A DNA stretch of 64,000 bases from Nemania diffusa. Lineage: Eukaryota > Ascomycota > Sordariomycetes > Xylariales > Xylariaceae. This document shows, piece by piece, positions 11,440 to 23,011 of this stretch (the stretch's first letter is position 1; every line of letters begins with the position of its first letter). The notes beneath the pieces are model-generated. The model did not search any database. It saw only the letters and a program-made list of their open reading frames with translations, and had not been told where the DNA came from. The stretch spans positions 2,418,001 through 2,482,000 of the forward strand of contig JBBPUQ010000006.1 in assembly GCA_038501195.1 (NCBI GenBank). The letters run 5' to 3'. Position numbers and translations under genes: made by a program.

Positions 11440-12927
11440 CTATGCCTCAAACACCAAAACAACCCCGTCGTCGCCTGCTGTCACAATTCGTTCGCCCGTG
11501 TTGCCCTGGGCAAAGCCTAATACACCGCCGCCTTCTCCATCACCACGGTGTCCTTTCCATTCTTTTACCATGCTTTCTGTTGAAGCGCCGGCTGCGCCAC
11601 GGACATCCCACCGCCGGACGACACCGTCCATGCCGCAGCTCGTCAATAGCCAACCATCACCGAGGCCGGCGACGAATTCGACTTTGACAACACTGAACTC
11701 ATCGTGTGCCTCTTTTATGTGTCTTCTCACTGCGAACCGACGCGATGTATCATAGATGACAATACTACCATCGACGCTGCCCGCGGCAAGTAGGGAATTT
11801 TGGGGAGAGAAGCTGAGAGTCTCAATACCGTCGCCCTGTGTGTGTAAGTCCGCTAGAATTGTACCACCTTGGCCTCCCGCATCAGAACCCTTCGCCTTCG
11901 ACTTCGTTTGCTTGCCGGAGGCCGGGTTGCTATCTGATCCTAGGCGGGGTAGACTGACGATCTTGATAGCGCCGCCCGCGCCACCGACTGCGACAAACGA
12001 TGTCTTAGGGTCAATCGCGACCGAGTACAATCCACCTTCGACAGCGAATCGCTGATCAGAGCTATTAAGAGAAACAACAGTTTGGCCATTCTCGTTGGTA
12101 AGGCCCTTGGCCGCGGCTTCTCCCCAGACGTCCCAGACTAGGAGAGAGCTATCTTCAGAGACTGTGGCAAGGAACTTTCCGTCGGGCGACCAGGCGCCAG
12201 CAGTACATGATTCGGTGTGGAGGAAATAGCTCTGGACAATAGAGAGTGGACTTGATTCATCACTAGGATCAATGGTGTAGACCCAGACCGACCCGTCAGA
12301 AGCTCCCAAGGCGATCGTATTCGGCACACCTGTTTGCGAGGTCGTGGGTACTGGACACGGCGCGAGCCAGTTAATCTCGGGCACTTCGGACGCCTCACCA
12401 ACAAATGCGAAAGAGGCCTTGTTCCGCGCATCAAGCGATAGCTTGTAGACGCGCATGCGACCATCTAAGCCACCCGACACAAGAAACTCTCCGCGGGGTA
12501 GTGTAAAGGCTAATGTGTTGATCGAATCAGTGTGGCCCTCGATTGTGAATAATGGCTGGAGTTCGATGCTCTTCTGCTGTGGCGCATTCGGGTTTGCGTT
12601 GTAGCTAGGGGGGAGGACCGGTCGGCCGACAACAGGACTGGTGTCGAATACATAGCCCTTTCCTGGTGCATCATCTCCTTCGCCCTCGCTTCCGCCGGTT
12701 GCAATCAAGGTTGGCTGAGTGGGATGTTGCGCAATAGCGAATACAGAGTCCTTGTGCGCATCAAAGTAGGCAATGCTATCATTGTGCAAGTTAATCTCTA
12801 CGGGCTCTTCGTCGTCGTCGGAGTCCATAGCAACATCTCCCTCGAGATCTTCAATCTCCTCTAGAGCATCATCGACGTCCAGCATCTCCGGCGCATCGTC
12901 TATCTCGTCTTGGTGAGGGGCAGACAT
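11440..12927 (-). CDS. SQT1: WD40 ribosome-assembly chaperone Sqt1-like
   Basis: Single exon, 495 aa, beginning MSAPHQDE at 12927 (yeast Sqt1 is 431 aa). The N-terminus is strongly acidic with a DSDDDEE run, then come WD40 repeats making a beta-propeller, with typical pieces such as AHKDSVFAIAQHP, GGLDGRMRVYKL, TVSEDSSLLVWDVWG and TSCGMDGVVRRWDV. The acidic head plus this repeat set matches the Sqt1/AAMP family. Sqt1 is the dedicated cytosolic chaperone that binds the N-terminus of ribosomal protein uL16 (Rpl10) and escorts it to 60S particles. The open frame extends 60 codons upstream of 12927, but that stretch lacks the acidic composition and is taken as 5' leader. It is divergent from fumarase, sharing a 740-bp intergenic region. 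Confidence 0.9.
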   Translation of the reverse strand: MSAPHQDEIDDAPEMLDVDDALEEIEDLEGDVAMDSDDDEEPVEINLHNDSIAYFDAHKDSVFAIAQHPTQPTLIATGGSEGEGDDAPGKGYVFDTSPVVGRPVLPPSYNANPNAPQQKSIELQPLFTIEGHTDSINTLAFTLPRGEFLVSGGLDGRMRVYKLSLDARNKASFAFVGEASEVPEINWLAPCPVPTTSQTGVPNTIALGASDGSVWVYTIDPSDESSPLSIVQSYFLHTESCTAGAWSPDGKFLATVSEDSSLLVWDVWGEAAAKGLTNENGQTVVSLNSSDQRFAVEGGLYSVAIDPKTSFVAVGGAGGAIKIVSLPRLGSDSNPASGKQTKSKAKGSDAGGQGGTILADLHTQGDGIETLSFSPQNSLLAAGSVDGSIVIYDTSRRFAVRRHIKEAHDEFSVVKVEFVAGLGDGWLLTSCGMDGVVRRWDVRGAAGASTESMVKEWKGHRGDGEGGGVLGFAQGNTGERIVTAGDDGVVLVFEA

Positions 12928-13667
12928 GGTGGGCTGTTTTTGTCCACGGACACTGTAGAGAAAAGAGTGAAACGAATGCGAAGTAATTTTAGTCGGAAGA
13001 CTTCTTTTTTGGGACTTATATATCCAAATTCTTAGGTTTCTAAAAATAAAAGATAGTTGTAGTCGTGGATGTTTGTCGAAGGCGACTCTGCGTTGCTTGA
13101 TAATCACCCAACTTTTTTTTAATCGCCATCGCGTCCATGGTGGGGTAAATCCAGCTGCTGCAGCACTACCTAATGTACCTGCCTAGGTACACTAGAGGTC
13201 AAAGCCTAGCAACTACCCCGCCATCAGGAGCTTGTGATTTAAGAGAAGCTACCCGGGAGCCATCGTCAGGGGTAATGGAATGGGGGCTCGCTCTGGGCTC
13301 GCTCTGGGCTCGCTCTTGGGGGTTGTGGATGCCAAGACCTCTTAAGCAGAGCTCCGCTCTTCGGAGTTTTCCGGGGACAAATTGGCGGTTCCGTCTAGAT
13401 ACCGGCAGAATTCCCGGTGTGTTACATGAAGCTCGACGATAATTTTCTAGCAATCAGGAAGAGTTGCGTTGCGTTTTGCGTCTTTTTCTTTCTTTCCCTC
13501 AACACCATTCATTCCACACCCAATTCTCGTCAGCAGAATTGAAGTTTGTGTAAATTACACCGCGTAATTACTAGCGCATTGTTTTAAAATACCGATTACC
13601 TCAATCGGTTACTCTTTTCTACATTGTGCGACAATCTCAAAATTTGGGGAAGCACCTGCCGCCCGCC
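12928..13667. promoter_or_regulatory. Bidirectional promoter region SQT1 / fumarase
   Basis: The only DNA between two divergent start codons, so it must hold both promoters. It contains a 3 x 11-bp repeat at 13284-13316, a TACCTGCCTAGGTAC near-palindrome at about 13176-13190 and a pyrimidine-rich tract near 13480-13510. No specific factor site is claimed. Confidence 0.6.
13284..13316 (+). repeat. 3 x 11-bp tandem repeat GGGCTCGCTCT
   Basis: Three perfect tandem copies of GGGCTCGCTCT (13284-13294, 13295-13305, 13306-13316) inside the shared SQT1/fumarase promoter. Confidence 0.9.
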
Positions 13668-15451
13668 ATGCTACGATCGGTACGAGCTACAGCCGGCGCT
13701 GGCCGAAACACTCTAGGGCCGAGGATGGCTCCACGGGTGCTTTACACATGCCAATACTCCAGTGGCGTCTCCTCAGCGTCGGCCCCCTCCACAACGTCGT
13801 CATATGTACCCTCAAAATCCAACCGCCTTTCCGCCAAAGCGAAATACCCCCTACAGATCCAGCGAAACCTCCACGCCACATCCCTGAGAATGGCTGCCAA
13901 CACGAGAACTGAGAGCGATGCCTTTGGCGAGATCCAGGTGCCCGCCGACAAGTATTGGGGAGCTCAGACCGAGCGATCGCTCGAGAACTTCCGCATCAAC
14001 CAGCCCCAAGATCGCATGCCCCCTCCCATCATCAGGGCATTCGGTATTCTGAAGGGCGCAGCTGCCACGGTGAATATGCGATATGGACTTGGTATGCACA
14101 TGATTTCCCGCCTCTGAAGCGTCAATTGGGTCCGATTCGAGAACATACAACTTACCATGATGATTGCGCCCTTCAGATGAAAAGATTGGCAAGGCTATCC
14201 AGCAGGCCGCTGCAGAGGTTGCCGACCTCAAGCTCATCGATCACTTTCCCCTAGTGGTTTGGCAGACTGGATCTGGCACGCAGTCCAACATGAACGCCAA
14301 TGAGGTCATCTCCAACCGAGCTATCGAGATTCTTGGCGGCACAATGGGTACCAAAAAGCCCGTTCATCCCAACGACCACGTCAACCGATCTGCTTCGTCC
14401 AACGACACTTTCCCGACTGTTATGCATATTGCCGCTGTTCTTGAGCTTGAGGAGTCGCTGCTCCCTTCGCTTAAGAGCCTACGCGACGCCCTGCAGAAGA
14501 AGGTTGAGGATTTTGACGCCAAGAACATCATCAAGATTGGACGTACGCATCTTCAAGACGCTACGCCTCTAACCTTAGGCCAGGAATTTTCCGGCTACGT
14601 TGCACAGCTAGACTTTGGCATCAAGCGGGTGGAGAGCTCCCTGCCTGATTTGAGGCTCTTGGCGCAAGGTGGTACCGCTGTGGGAACAGGCATCAACACC
14701 TTCGAGGGTTTTGCGGAAGCTATTGCCGAGGAGGTCACTAAAATGACTGGTACCGAGTTCAAGACTGCGCCCAACAAATTTGAATCACTTGCTGCCCATG
14801 ACGCCATCGTCCAGGCTTCGGGCTCACTCAACACTCTAGCTGCGTCACTTACCAAGATTGCTCAGGATATCCGTTACCTAGGCAGTGGTCCCCGCTGCGG
14901 CCTTGGCGAGCTGATATTGCCAGAGAACGAGCCCGGCTCCAGTATCATGCCTGGCAAGGTCAACCCGACACAATGCGAGGCTTTGACTATGCTTTGCGCC
15001 CAGGTCATGGGTAACCACGTCGCTACAACTATTGGTGGCATGAACGGCCAATTTGAACTGAACGTTTACAAACCTCTTGTCATCCGTAACCTGCTGCACA
15101 GCACCAGGCTGCTGTCAGACGGTATGCGCTCGTTTGAGAAGAATCTGGTTGAAGGTCTCCAGGCCAATGAGGAGAAGATTGCCAGCATCATGAAAGAATC
15201 GTAAGTGAAGTTTGGTGACCTAGCTGATTATAATTCCTATATGCTAACGATTATGCGATAGTCTCATGCTTGTCACTTGCCTCAACCCTAAGATCGGATA
15301 CGATATGGCTTCCAAAGTAGCCAAGAATGCGCACAAGAAGGGCCTTACTCTGAAGGAGAGCGCTATGGCTCTCGATGCTCTAACATCAGAGGAGTTCGAT
15401 ACGCTCGTCAAGCCTGAGCTCATGATTGGGCCTAAGCCTTACAAGAGCTAA
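13668..15451 (+). CDS. FUM1: Fumarate hydratase class II, mitochondrial
   Basis: Catalyses reversible hydration of fumarate to L-malate in the TCA cycle. Exons 13668-14091, 14177-15200 and 15262-15451, giving 545 aa; both introns are canonical and phase-consistent. Residues 1-74 are rich in Arg, Ser and Ala with no acidic residue, as in a mitochondrial presequence. The class II fold follows from about residue 80. [12 protein letters not shown] is near 180, [15 protein letters not shown] follows it, then [10 protein letters not shown], and the family signature [13 protein letters not shown] with the catalytic serine loop. The C-terminal exon gives the small domain. A second in-frame ATG at 13890 (residue 75) begins MAANTR, just at the likely mature N-terminus, and could serve a cytosolic form; fungi are known to split fumarase between compartments. 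Start codon 13668 is chosen because it gives the presequence. Confidence 0.97.
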
Positions 15452-16969
15452 CATAAGAATCTTTACTGATTGTAGTTAGAGAATGTAAAATAAGCGGTTG
15501 GTACAGGACGTCGACGAGACGCCTACATTGTGATGCGACCAAAGACTGCTTTATGAGCCATTAGCAACGCCTTTTGAACATGGTTTTGAAAAACAGGAAG
15601 AAGCCCTGTTGTATACATAAAACTTCCTAAGAGATATATGTACAAATAGAATGAATAGCATAGAAAAACACTCGAAAATACAGTTCTTAGAATATAAACA
15701 TTGTTCGATTATCCGGATAGAAGGATGTAATTGGATTTAGATAAAAGCTAAAGCCACTGCATGTCATTACGTAAGCGGGGTGACTAAGGGTAGCCTCAAA
15801 TCCAACGTCAGGCATGGATTAAGTGAGCCAGTCTAGCATTTTGAACCTGAGATAAAAACTTGAGGTTTGATTCAAGAACGTGGAACAGTGTTTGATTTGA
15901 TTTAATACTTGTTGACTGCAGAGGTCCATGGTTTCCTTCCTTTCAGCTTGAGTTGTTCGCTTATTAATACTCTAGAGTTATCAAGGGATAAGGCCATAGG
16001 GTAAGTAGAAGACCTGTAGCAGCTAGGAAGATGGTCCTATATGTACAGTTAAAATAGTAGGAATAACCTCTCGATGGGGTCTGGTTACTGTATCTCCTGA
16101 CAAGAATCCAGGCTACCTAATATAGTCTATCCCGCACAACCAGTTACTTTAGATTTACTTGTATGTGGATGGAGGCCTTGTGACTTGAACTCTAATAGCA
16201 GTTGCACAATCTATACGGCCGTATATGTTGGGCGCGTGCTAAATGCCCTTCTGGCAATAGTCCACGTGTATCACCCAGCCAGGCTACGTATGACATAAAT
16301 GGCTCTCTGGCGGGGACCGTACCTGCAACGACTATTTATCGCCACTTACCCCTTATGCCCAATAGCGTTGCAGGGCGTACTTTTAACCCTAATTCTAGAA
16401 ATTATTTGTCTGCAAGTTTGGAAGCTTAGGTCGATTTTCTATCCTTTGCTGCATAAATATCTGTATAGAAATCCACTAAGCACATGTATCCTTGTGTAGC
16501 TGGGGTAAGGTGATGTTTAGGCGCCCTTGTCTATAAACAACAACAATGGCATCCCTTGACGGGGCAGATGAAGGCCATGTGGCCACCTAACGTTGTACCA
16601 ACACACTTTATAGACACACAGCATTGGTGACAGAACTAGGATGAATAAATAATGAGGTAAGCGTGTTTCAGATATTGGAGACCGAGGTGTGCAAGAGATC
16701 CATAAGGTTGACGAGTAGCAGGTTGCGTTTATCTACAACACCAAAAGGCAACAGAAATGTAGATCGCAACTATTTAGCTTCTAAGTATAGTAGGGAGCAG
16801 ATGGTCGTCGTAATGTTGGATCTAGCACAGATATCATAGGTGTAAAAATATTAAATACACTTTCAAAATAAATAATAGCAGGTGGTTGTTGTTCTCATGG
16901 TTGTCATGTCAAGAGACAGAAACAATATGAAGCCTAAGAAAAGGCAAGATAGAAACAATACTCTATATG
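15452..16969. other. AT-rich intergenic region
   Basis: Fumarase 3' end followed by AT-rich DNA without credible open frames, up to the SINE-like element. No gene or RNA identified. Confidence 0.55.
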
Positions 16970-17229
16970 AGAAAAAAAAGAAAAAATTAAACGCCCTGGC
17001 ATTGGATGTCATAGCCCCCATGCTCCAGCGCGCCCTCCTTTCGGATTGGGTATTTGTTTGCGGTCGGATCCCACCTCTCTCCACAGAGGCCTTTTGGGCC
17101 AGCGTACCTTCTCAAGGCTCACCGCGCGCTTGTTAAGATCGGTTTCTGTTACGGTGGGGACCGTGTCTGAACCCTAAGCCCCGAAGGTAATAGATGTGGT
17201 CGTCTACCAGCTGAGCTACTAGGTGCTTG
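16970..17229 (-). mobile_element. tRNA-derived SINE-like element
   Basis: Read on -, this GC-rich block begins with a Pol III A box (TAGCTCAGCTGG) and, 33 nt later, a B-box-like GGTTCAGACAC. It runs through about 170 nt of GC-rich body and ends in a T-rich tail (TTTTTTCTTTTTTTT). Head, spacing, size (~260 bp) and T-run are those of a tRNA-derived SINE. The block does not fold into a full tRNA: acceptor and T stems do not pair. The flanks are AT-rich. I found no clear target-site duplication or second copy in the window. A decayed tRNA gene is the alternative. Confidence 0.45.
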
Positions 17230-18463
17230 TTGGAAAACTGAGCCATTGTTTGTTCCTATATGCCCTACTTTGGTGTGAGGGCAGTGAATGTACACAGGTA
17301 CCTAGGTACCTCCTCAGCGCCCACGCCCCTACAGACACAACTGTCTCTTCAAACTCGCACAAGGGGTTCGATCCACGCTCTGGCTTGTTCAAATCTTTTT
17401 TTTTCCACTGCAGACACACTCATAGCCACCAAAAGGGGTTGGGGAGGGCATGGGCCAGGTGGACCCTAGCTTAGCGACCAATCCATAGACTTCTCGACGA
17501 CCGACTGAAAGCGACCTGTGTATGTAATGTAGTCTTGATTGTGTGAAATATATCGTAGCTAATCGAATTAGCAACGGACTTCGTGAGGTCTATGTAACAT
17601 GGGTAGACTTGACCTTGCGAGTTGCTTCTCCCCTCAACATCAACCTTAGCAAAGCCAACCACGACCTATGACGAGTATATAAATCATAAGTTAAAGCTGA
17701 AACCTTAGATTATTAGTTAATACCCTCTATACATCTGGATTTGAGTTGTAATGTAGGGCTTCTTTACTTAGGTATCTTCGGGTTCCTAATATTTAGACGA
17801 ATCATGAGATACGTAGGTGCAGCCCCCGCCAGCGATAGCTCCTCATGGGAAGTATGGGAGATTCATATCCCCTATTCTTACGTGCGACGGGTGACATATC
17901 CGTGTCGATGGCGAATGTCGGCGCGCAACTGCCTTAGCTTCTATGGAGGTTTCGCAACTCTTTGCGACTCGAGCTAAGCGAACTTTACGTTTCGTGCTAC
18001 TACTCGGGGTAGGCTTGCATGGGCTTTCATAGGCTTGCTAGGGCATATTAATAGGCAGTTAGAGTAAGTTAAGTTAGCAAATCCTAGTCTCAGCAAGTGA
18101 AGCAGAATGGGTGTTTAAAAGACATATTGATGAGGGTAGTATGCAGTCCTAATTTTCATGATATACGTAAGTGTTATATAAACAGTCTCTTATTTAATGG
18201 GGGTCAGAGGACAGAGGGTAGGGAACCACTCGGAGAAATATGTATTTTCTGATTTGTAACGTGCTATGTACGGTAAAAGGGGAAACAATGAACAAAACAC
18301 CCGGGACGCCAGAAATGCATGATGATGCAAACAAGCGACTATGGTATACACCGACGCCTTGTATGTAGCCACTTGGCCCTTATGCTGATAGTGATTCCGG
18401 CTGCATAACTCTAATTCCTGATGTTTAAACATTGAAGCCACGCTCAGGACACTCCACTCATGC
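17230..18463. other. Gene-poor intergenic region
   Basis: Contains a perfect 16-bp AGGTACCTAGGTACCT palindrome (17296-17311) and a B-box-like GGTTCGATCCA near 17363 followed by a T run near 17398. The remainder to the 3' end of the AVT gene is AT-rich with no credible gene. Confidence 0.5.
17296..17311. repeat. 16-bp palindrome of the TAGGTACC family
   Basis: AGGTACCTAGGTACCT equals its own reverse complement. It is the longest member of a short palindromic motif scattered through the intergenic DNA of this window. Confidence 0.85.
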
Positions 18464-20361
18464 TCAATGGGCATGAGTGCCAACTAAATTCATAGCCAAG
18501 CATACTAGCATGACACACGCACCATAAATGGCCAATCCTAAGGATGCTCTTCGGAGATGGATAGGATTGATGTGTTCCATGTCGGATCTCCATTTCATCC
18601 GCCATCGCCATGGGAGTTTGGGAGCTTTGTTTTTGGTAGTACTACTTGCACCACTGCGGACGCTGGAGACACTTGCACCAAGGAGGCCCTCGGCACCTTC
18701 GTTGTCGGTGGCGCCCTCGTTGTCGCCCTCGTCTTCTGATGCAGCTACTGACAAAGCATCGTCATCTTCTTTGGTTAATCGTTGATGATGAATAGAGTCT
18801 GGATCGGAGATTTTGTAATAGAAAAGGCCAGGTAGGATAAAACTAATGGCAGTGCTTCCTGTGGACCCAACGTAAGCTAGAACCCTCTCTAATGATGTCA
18901 CTGTTAGGGCTACGGTGTAGGCTAGCACGAGTAAAATCGTTGTCAGGATAGCAAAGCGCAACTCTGACATGGGTGCTGAAGGCCCATGGTCCGAGCGCGT
19001 AGCGGCTGGAATAAGGGGTCTATTGTGGGGTGAACTTGTTCGACCTTGTGTGCCAGGAATGGTGTTTGGGCGCCATTTCAACACAGCATCTACAGATGCC
19101 CTACATGGATGCACCTGTAGAGGAACCGAGAAAGTAACAAGAATGACAATGGCGGCTTTTGCGATAGTAGAGGCGACGGATGGTTTATCTTTGCCAATAA
19201 CATTAGTCAAATGAAAGAGAAAGGGTATGCGAAGAGGCTACGTACACATTGAAACAATGTTTCCAGTAATATCATTGCCAAATGATAAGTAACCAGTGAT
19301 GGAGACTAGAACGTAGACGCTAGCAGCGGAGCCAATACTGGAAGAGATAACACTAAGAACACTGCGCAAACTATTAGCAATCTTCAAAGAAAAAGATGGA
19401 AATTAATACATGCTAGGCACTAGTACCTTTTCGGAGAAGTGTCCTTGATCTCGTTAAGAATCGAGAACATGTTTTGATGACATGTATAAGCAAAAATAAC
19501 GACTGGCAAACTGGCGAGGGCCTCGACGGGCCCGGCCCAGTGAATAATACGAAGCTTGTCTCTTGGCGCGAGAGCATCGGCAGCGAAGTGGTACACTACG
19601 AGTACGATCAAATAGCCAATAGCCACAAGGGCGATAATGCTGGTGTATTTGAGCGAGTCGAGACGGCGAAGAAAGCTCAAAGGAATGATCAAGAGCATAA
19701 ACACGGTAATCCAAAAATTTCGGTCCATCAGATAGGCGATTGATGCTGCTCTGCTATCGAAGCCTTCGACAACACCCGGCATCAAGTCACCTATGATGAT
19801 CATGTATGACACGCCCACGCCAAAACACTTGATCGCTATCGCAGCATCAAATATAACGGCAGCATTGGGATATGTAAGTTGCGATAGTGCAAAGAAGGAT
19901 GAGGAGCCGCGGTCGAGATATCGAGCACATCTTGATTGGAGGTAAAGCCCAAACGCTGAAGTAAATCCTGACCAGAGGATGACGACGACTCCAAAAACCA
20001 TACCAAAATGCGAGAGGGCGGAGGGCATGGCGAGGGTGCCAGCACCGAGGACTAGAGAAATAGGGAGATTAGTTATAAGGTTGTAATACAGAGGCGTGTT
20101 AGTGAAGACGAGAGGTCGTGTAACGTACTGGTGTTGAGCAGGTTGGTCACGCTGCTAAACGTCGAAGCAGTTCCGCCACCGCCATCTTTCGGGTGAGGTC
20201 TTGCCCTCCGAGTTCTGGATAATGGGAGCGAGAAGTCAGCGCTACAATGATTCGTCTGAGGGTAGCGAAGCGTGAGCTTACCTAGTAGTCATATCGCCGG
20301 ATGCGCTGGTGCCCGCAGTCGAGCTGGTGGCCCCATGTGTGATTGACGAATAATTCGGCAT
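18464..20361 (-). CDS. AVT-type vacuolar amino-acid transporter
   Basis: A member of the Aa_trans (AAAP) family, likely moving neutral or basic amino acids across the vacuolar membrane, as fungal Avt5/6/7 do. Five exons on -: 20361-20282, 20214-20129, 20051-19427, 19361-19246 and 19188-18464, giving 543 aa with all phases consistent. The hydrophilic N-terminus leads into TM1 with the family pattern SSVTNLLNTILGAGTLAMPS. Later come FGVGVSYMIIIGDLMPG, an AYTCHQNMFSILNE helix and GYLSFGNDITGNI, all AAAP landmarks. About ten or eleven hydrophobic helices are visible. The last exon has a long acidic, low-complexity loop (DDALSVAASEDEGDNEGA) before the final helix, as in fungal AVT proteins. Exact substrate is not readable from sequence. 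Confidence 0.92.
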
Positions 20362-21126
20362 AGCCTAGCTAAGAGGGCTAGCCTCGGACAAAAACAAAAG
20401 CCCAGCAAACTCAAAATTGGGCCTCGAGTATTCTGATGTGATATAGCGGCAGATCTGAGGGCCGACTCGACCGTCGATTCTTCTTCGTTTGTAGTGGTTC
20501 GCCTGTTACCAACGCCTCTTCGGTTGGCCGTCCGTTAATTATACTAGCAACAGCGGCTGGAAAGCCGTCGCTTGTGTGAATGGCTACGAGTAGCGACGCA
20601 TGCGAATGGGGAGAGGAGGTGCGTGGTTATGCGTGCAGTCGGATAGAGTTTGGAGCCAGATATAGAATGTTTGGGAGGTTAAATGAATCTATTGATAGTG
20701 AAGTTAAAACTGACGATGACAATTACGCAGGCAGAGTGACAGCTGTCGTCAGAGCGAGCCACTAAAACTGTAGAATGCTCGCAGGCTTCCCCGGCCATAC
20801 CTGGCATAACAGGCATCTGAGAGGGAAGCTAGACAGGGGTCTGAGCCAATTGATTTCCACCGTTCTTGACTCTGTGCCCCACCTAGATAGCACCCCTAGC
20901 TGCCAAACCCGGGGAAATTTCATGGCGCATACCTGGACAATCATCTAAATACCTAACCTACTGAAGGTAGAACTAAACTAAACCAACGCGAACCTACATA
21001 GACGAGGCTTCAACAGGCCTTAGAATGCTTCTATCAACCGCTTACGCATAGGCCTTATATGTTTCCCAATGTGTGATTCTCGACGACAACTAGGACAGGA
21101 CAATCTCAGCTAGACCGACATACAAG
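20362..21126. promoter_or_regulatory. Divergent promoter region AVT transporter / RO-10-like gene
   Basis: About 765 bp separating two divergent start codons. A short open frame at 20580-20765 has no protein character and is not called. No specific site is claimed. Confidence 0.45.
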
Positions 21127-21854
21127 ATGGAGTCTTCCATCGACGATATTACACTATCTACTATCTCGCTTCTCGAAGGCCGGCTCTTGCGTATCGAGCA
21201 TATCCTGTACGGGAATTCGGTTCCGGAGTGGACAATATCGGCCACACGAGGCTTACAAGACCTCGAACATCGCTTCTCGAGACTTGTGCAGCATATTCGA
21301 GTGTACGGCGAGCTCCTGAAACTCTGTAGGTCAATTTACGCCCATCGCCTGTTTGGTTCCATGGAAGCCCACACATCAATATGAGTGAACTCCTTTGCAT
21401 CCTCATATCCCCTTAAACCCAGTATGCTCCTCCTCGAGATTTCGACTAATAGTATACAGATAAATCCAACCCAACCCTATTCCAACCACCCCCAGCCTCC
21501 CAGCCTCCGCCCGAGTTATCTTTAGAAGCACTGCGCGCCATCGTCCTCTCCGCTGCATCCTCATATCCCGCCACAGCTTCGACGCTGACGGCAATATCTG
21601 ATACCCCTGTCCCCAATCCGGCCCATAGTGCTGGCTTGGTGGCTTTGCTTCCGCGGATGAAGGGTGTTGAAGCAACACAGCTAGCACAGGCTGCCGAGAT
21701 TGCAGAGCTCCGAGCGCGAAGCGAGACAGCCGTTCGCCAATGGTACAAACACGATATTATGGGGTACTCTGACTTCGTAGCCGGTGTCGAAGGTCGTCTT
21801 GAGCGAGTCGAGCGGATTGTGAGAAGAGTCGAGAAGGCTAGGGATGAGCTTTGA
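21127..21854 (+). CDS. RO-10-like nuclear distribution protein (dynactin p24-type)
   Basis: Exons 21127-21325 and 21460-21854 (intron GTAGGT...ATACAG, 134 nt), giving 197 aa. The N-terminus MESSIDDITLSTISLLEGR then LLRIEHILYG, a central proline-rich linker (FQPPPASQPPPELS), and a C-terminal helical part with RQWYKHDIMGYSDFVAGVEGRL and a following basic coiled coil match the fungal RO-10/dynactin p24 group as I know it. In Neurospora, ro-10 is needed for dynein/dynactin-based nuclear positioning in hyphae. The assignment rests on pattern recognition of a short protein, so the family is likely but not certain. It is divergent from the AVT transporter. Confidence 0.78.
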
Positions 21855-22834
21855 AGTCGCTTCAGAGACAGAACCTGATTTTCAAACCCCAGGATATCCC
21901 ATCACCTACCACCTCTGCTTCGTACGTTTTCTCAGTACTAACCTGGCTGTGCGGCCTATCCATGGTTGCACCAACCCAAACCAAGAAGAAAGTTGATGGG
22001 TTTTATCAGGCTACGCTGTGCCACTACCAGAGATGTAGAACGGCGGCGAATTCGTAGGGGAAGCCCTAGTAATTAAAGCTCAGGCCATTTTTGCCTATTA
22101 ATCATCTAGTACCGAGATGCTTGTGGCATACTTGCGATGCGCTATGCGCCTATCGGCCTGCATTGTGGATTTCGTTGTGCTTGTTTTCTAGCCCTTGCTT
22201 AGAAACACACGCGAGTTACTATTTCGCTGCAGTCGACTGGCGCCTGTAATCGGCAGTTAAGCGCATATTCTCACACACAGTACTGGCAAAATCATCATAT
22301 ACTTCCGAGCCCTTGTCTCAGAATAACGTCTGCCCTAAGAGGCCTTCGGATGGCTGATTACCATGAGTCATGGCAGTTCCCAAAGCGCGACTACTCAATT
22401 ATACAGTGGTATACAGACTATCATGGCTTCGGATTACACTGGTCGGCACTAGAATCTTAGAGGGCAACATCACTTATTTTAACCATGCATCTAAAAAGAC
22501 ACAATGCCATCGATTCATTCCAGCAACTCGGGACACAAGGGATGCCAACTATTGTATTTATCCTGGAGTATAACGATGCTTCTTGTACATAATTGCCACG
22601 GAGTATAATGGATAATGGTGGGGCGGGGATCCGTGACCAAAGACCAAGGCGTGTTTCAGATGACACCTATCTAAACCAACCACCCGGATAGCCGGCGAAG
22701 GAGGCAGGAGGTAGAATTGATGTGGTCGGGCTGATACCAACCACGTTGACACTTGTAAGTTGTCGAAATACTTACAGAAATTCAAATCCCAGTTGCATAC
22801 GGATTGATGATATGCTCAATACGTATGCATATTA

Positions 22835-22880
22835 TATATACATATATATATGTGTGTAGGTGTGTGTGTGTGAGTGAGTG
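22835..22880. repeat. TA/TG dinucleotide microsatellite
   Basis: A mixed run of TA then TG (and GAGTGAG) dinucleotides, directly visible. Confidence 0.8.
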
Positions 22881-23011
22881 TTGGGTGGCAGTCTGGATGT
22901 TGTCTCTAAATAGTAGGCTTGCGTGCATGCATGGCGAAGTACCGGGTCTAAGTTCGTATGCAATGTACATAATCCGTACACATCGACGTTTGATGAGCCT
23001 CAACCGCGCCC

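Noticed and set aside
11426..12055. Open + frames opposite SQT1
   Set aside because: Wrong-frame composition (Pro/Arg/Ser-rich); the WD40 protein on - explains the region.
17155..17229. Functional tRNA gene on -
   Set aside because: A box is good, but acceptor and T stems do not pair; better explained as the head of a SINE-like element or a decayed tRNA.
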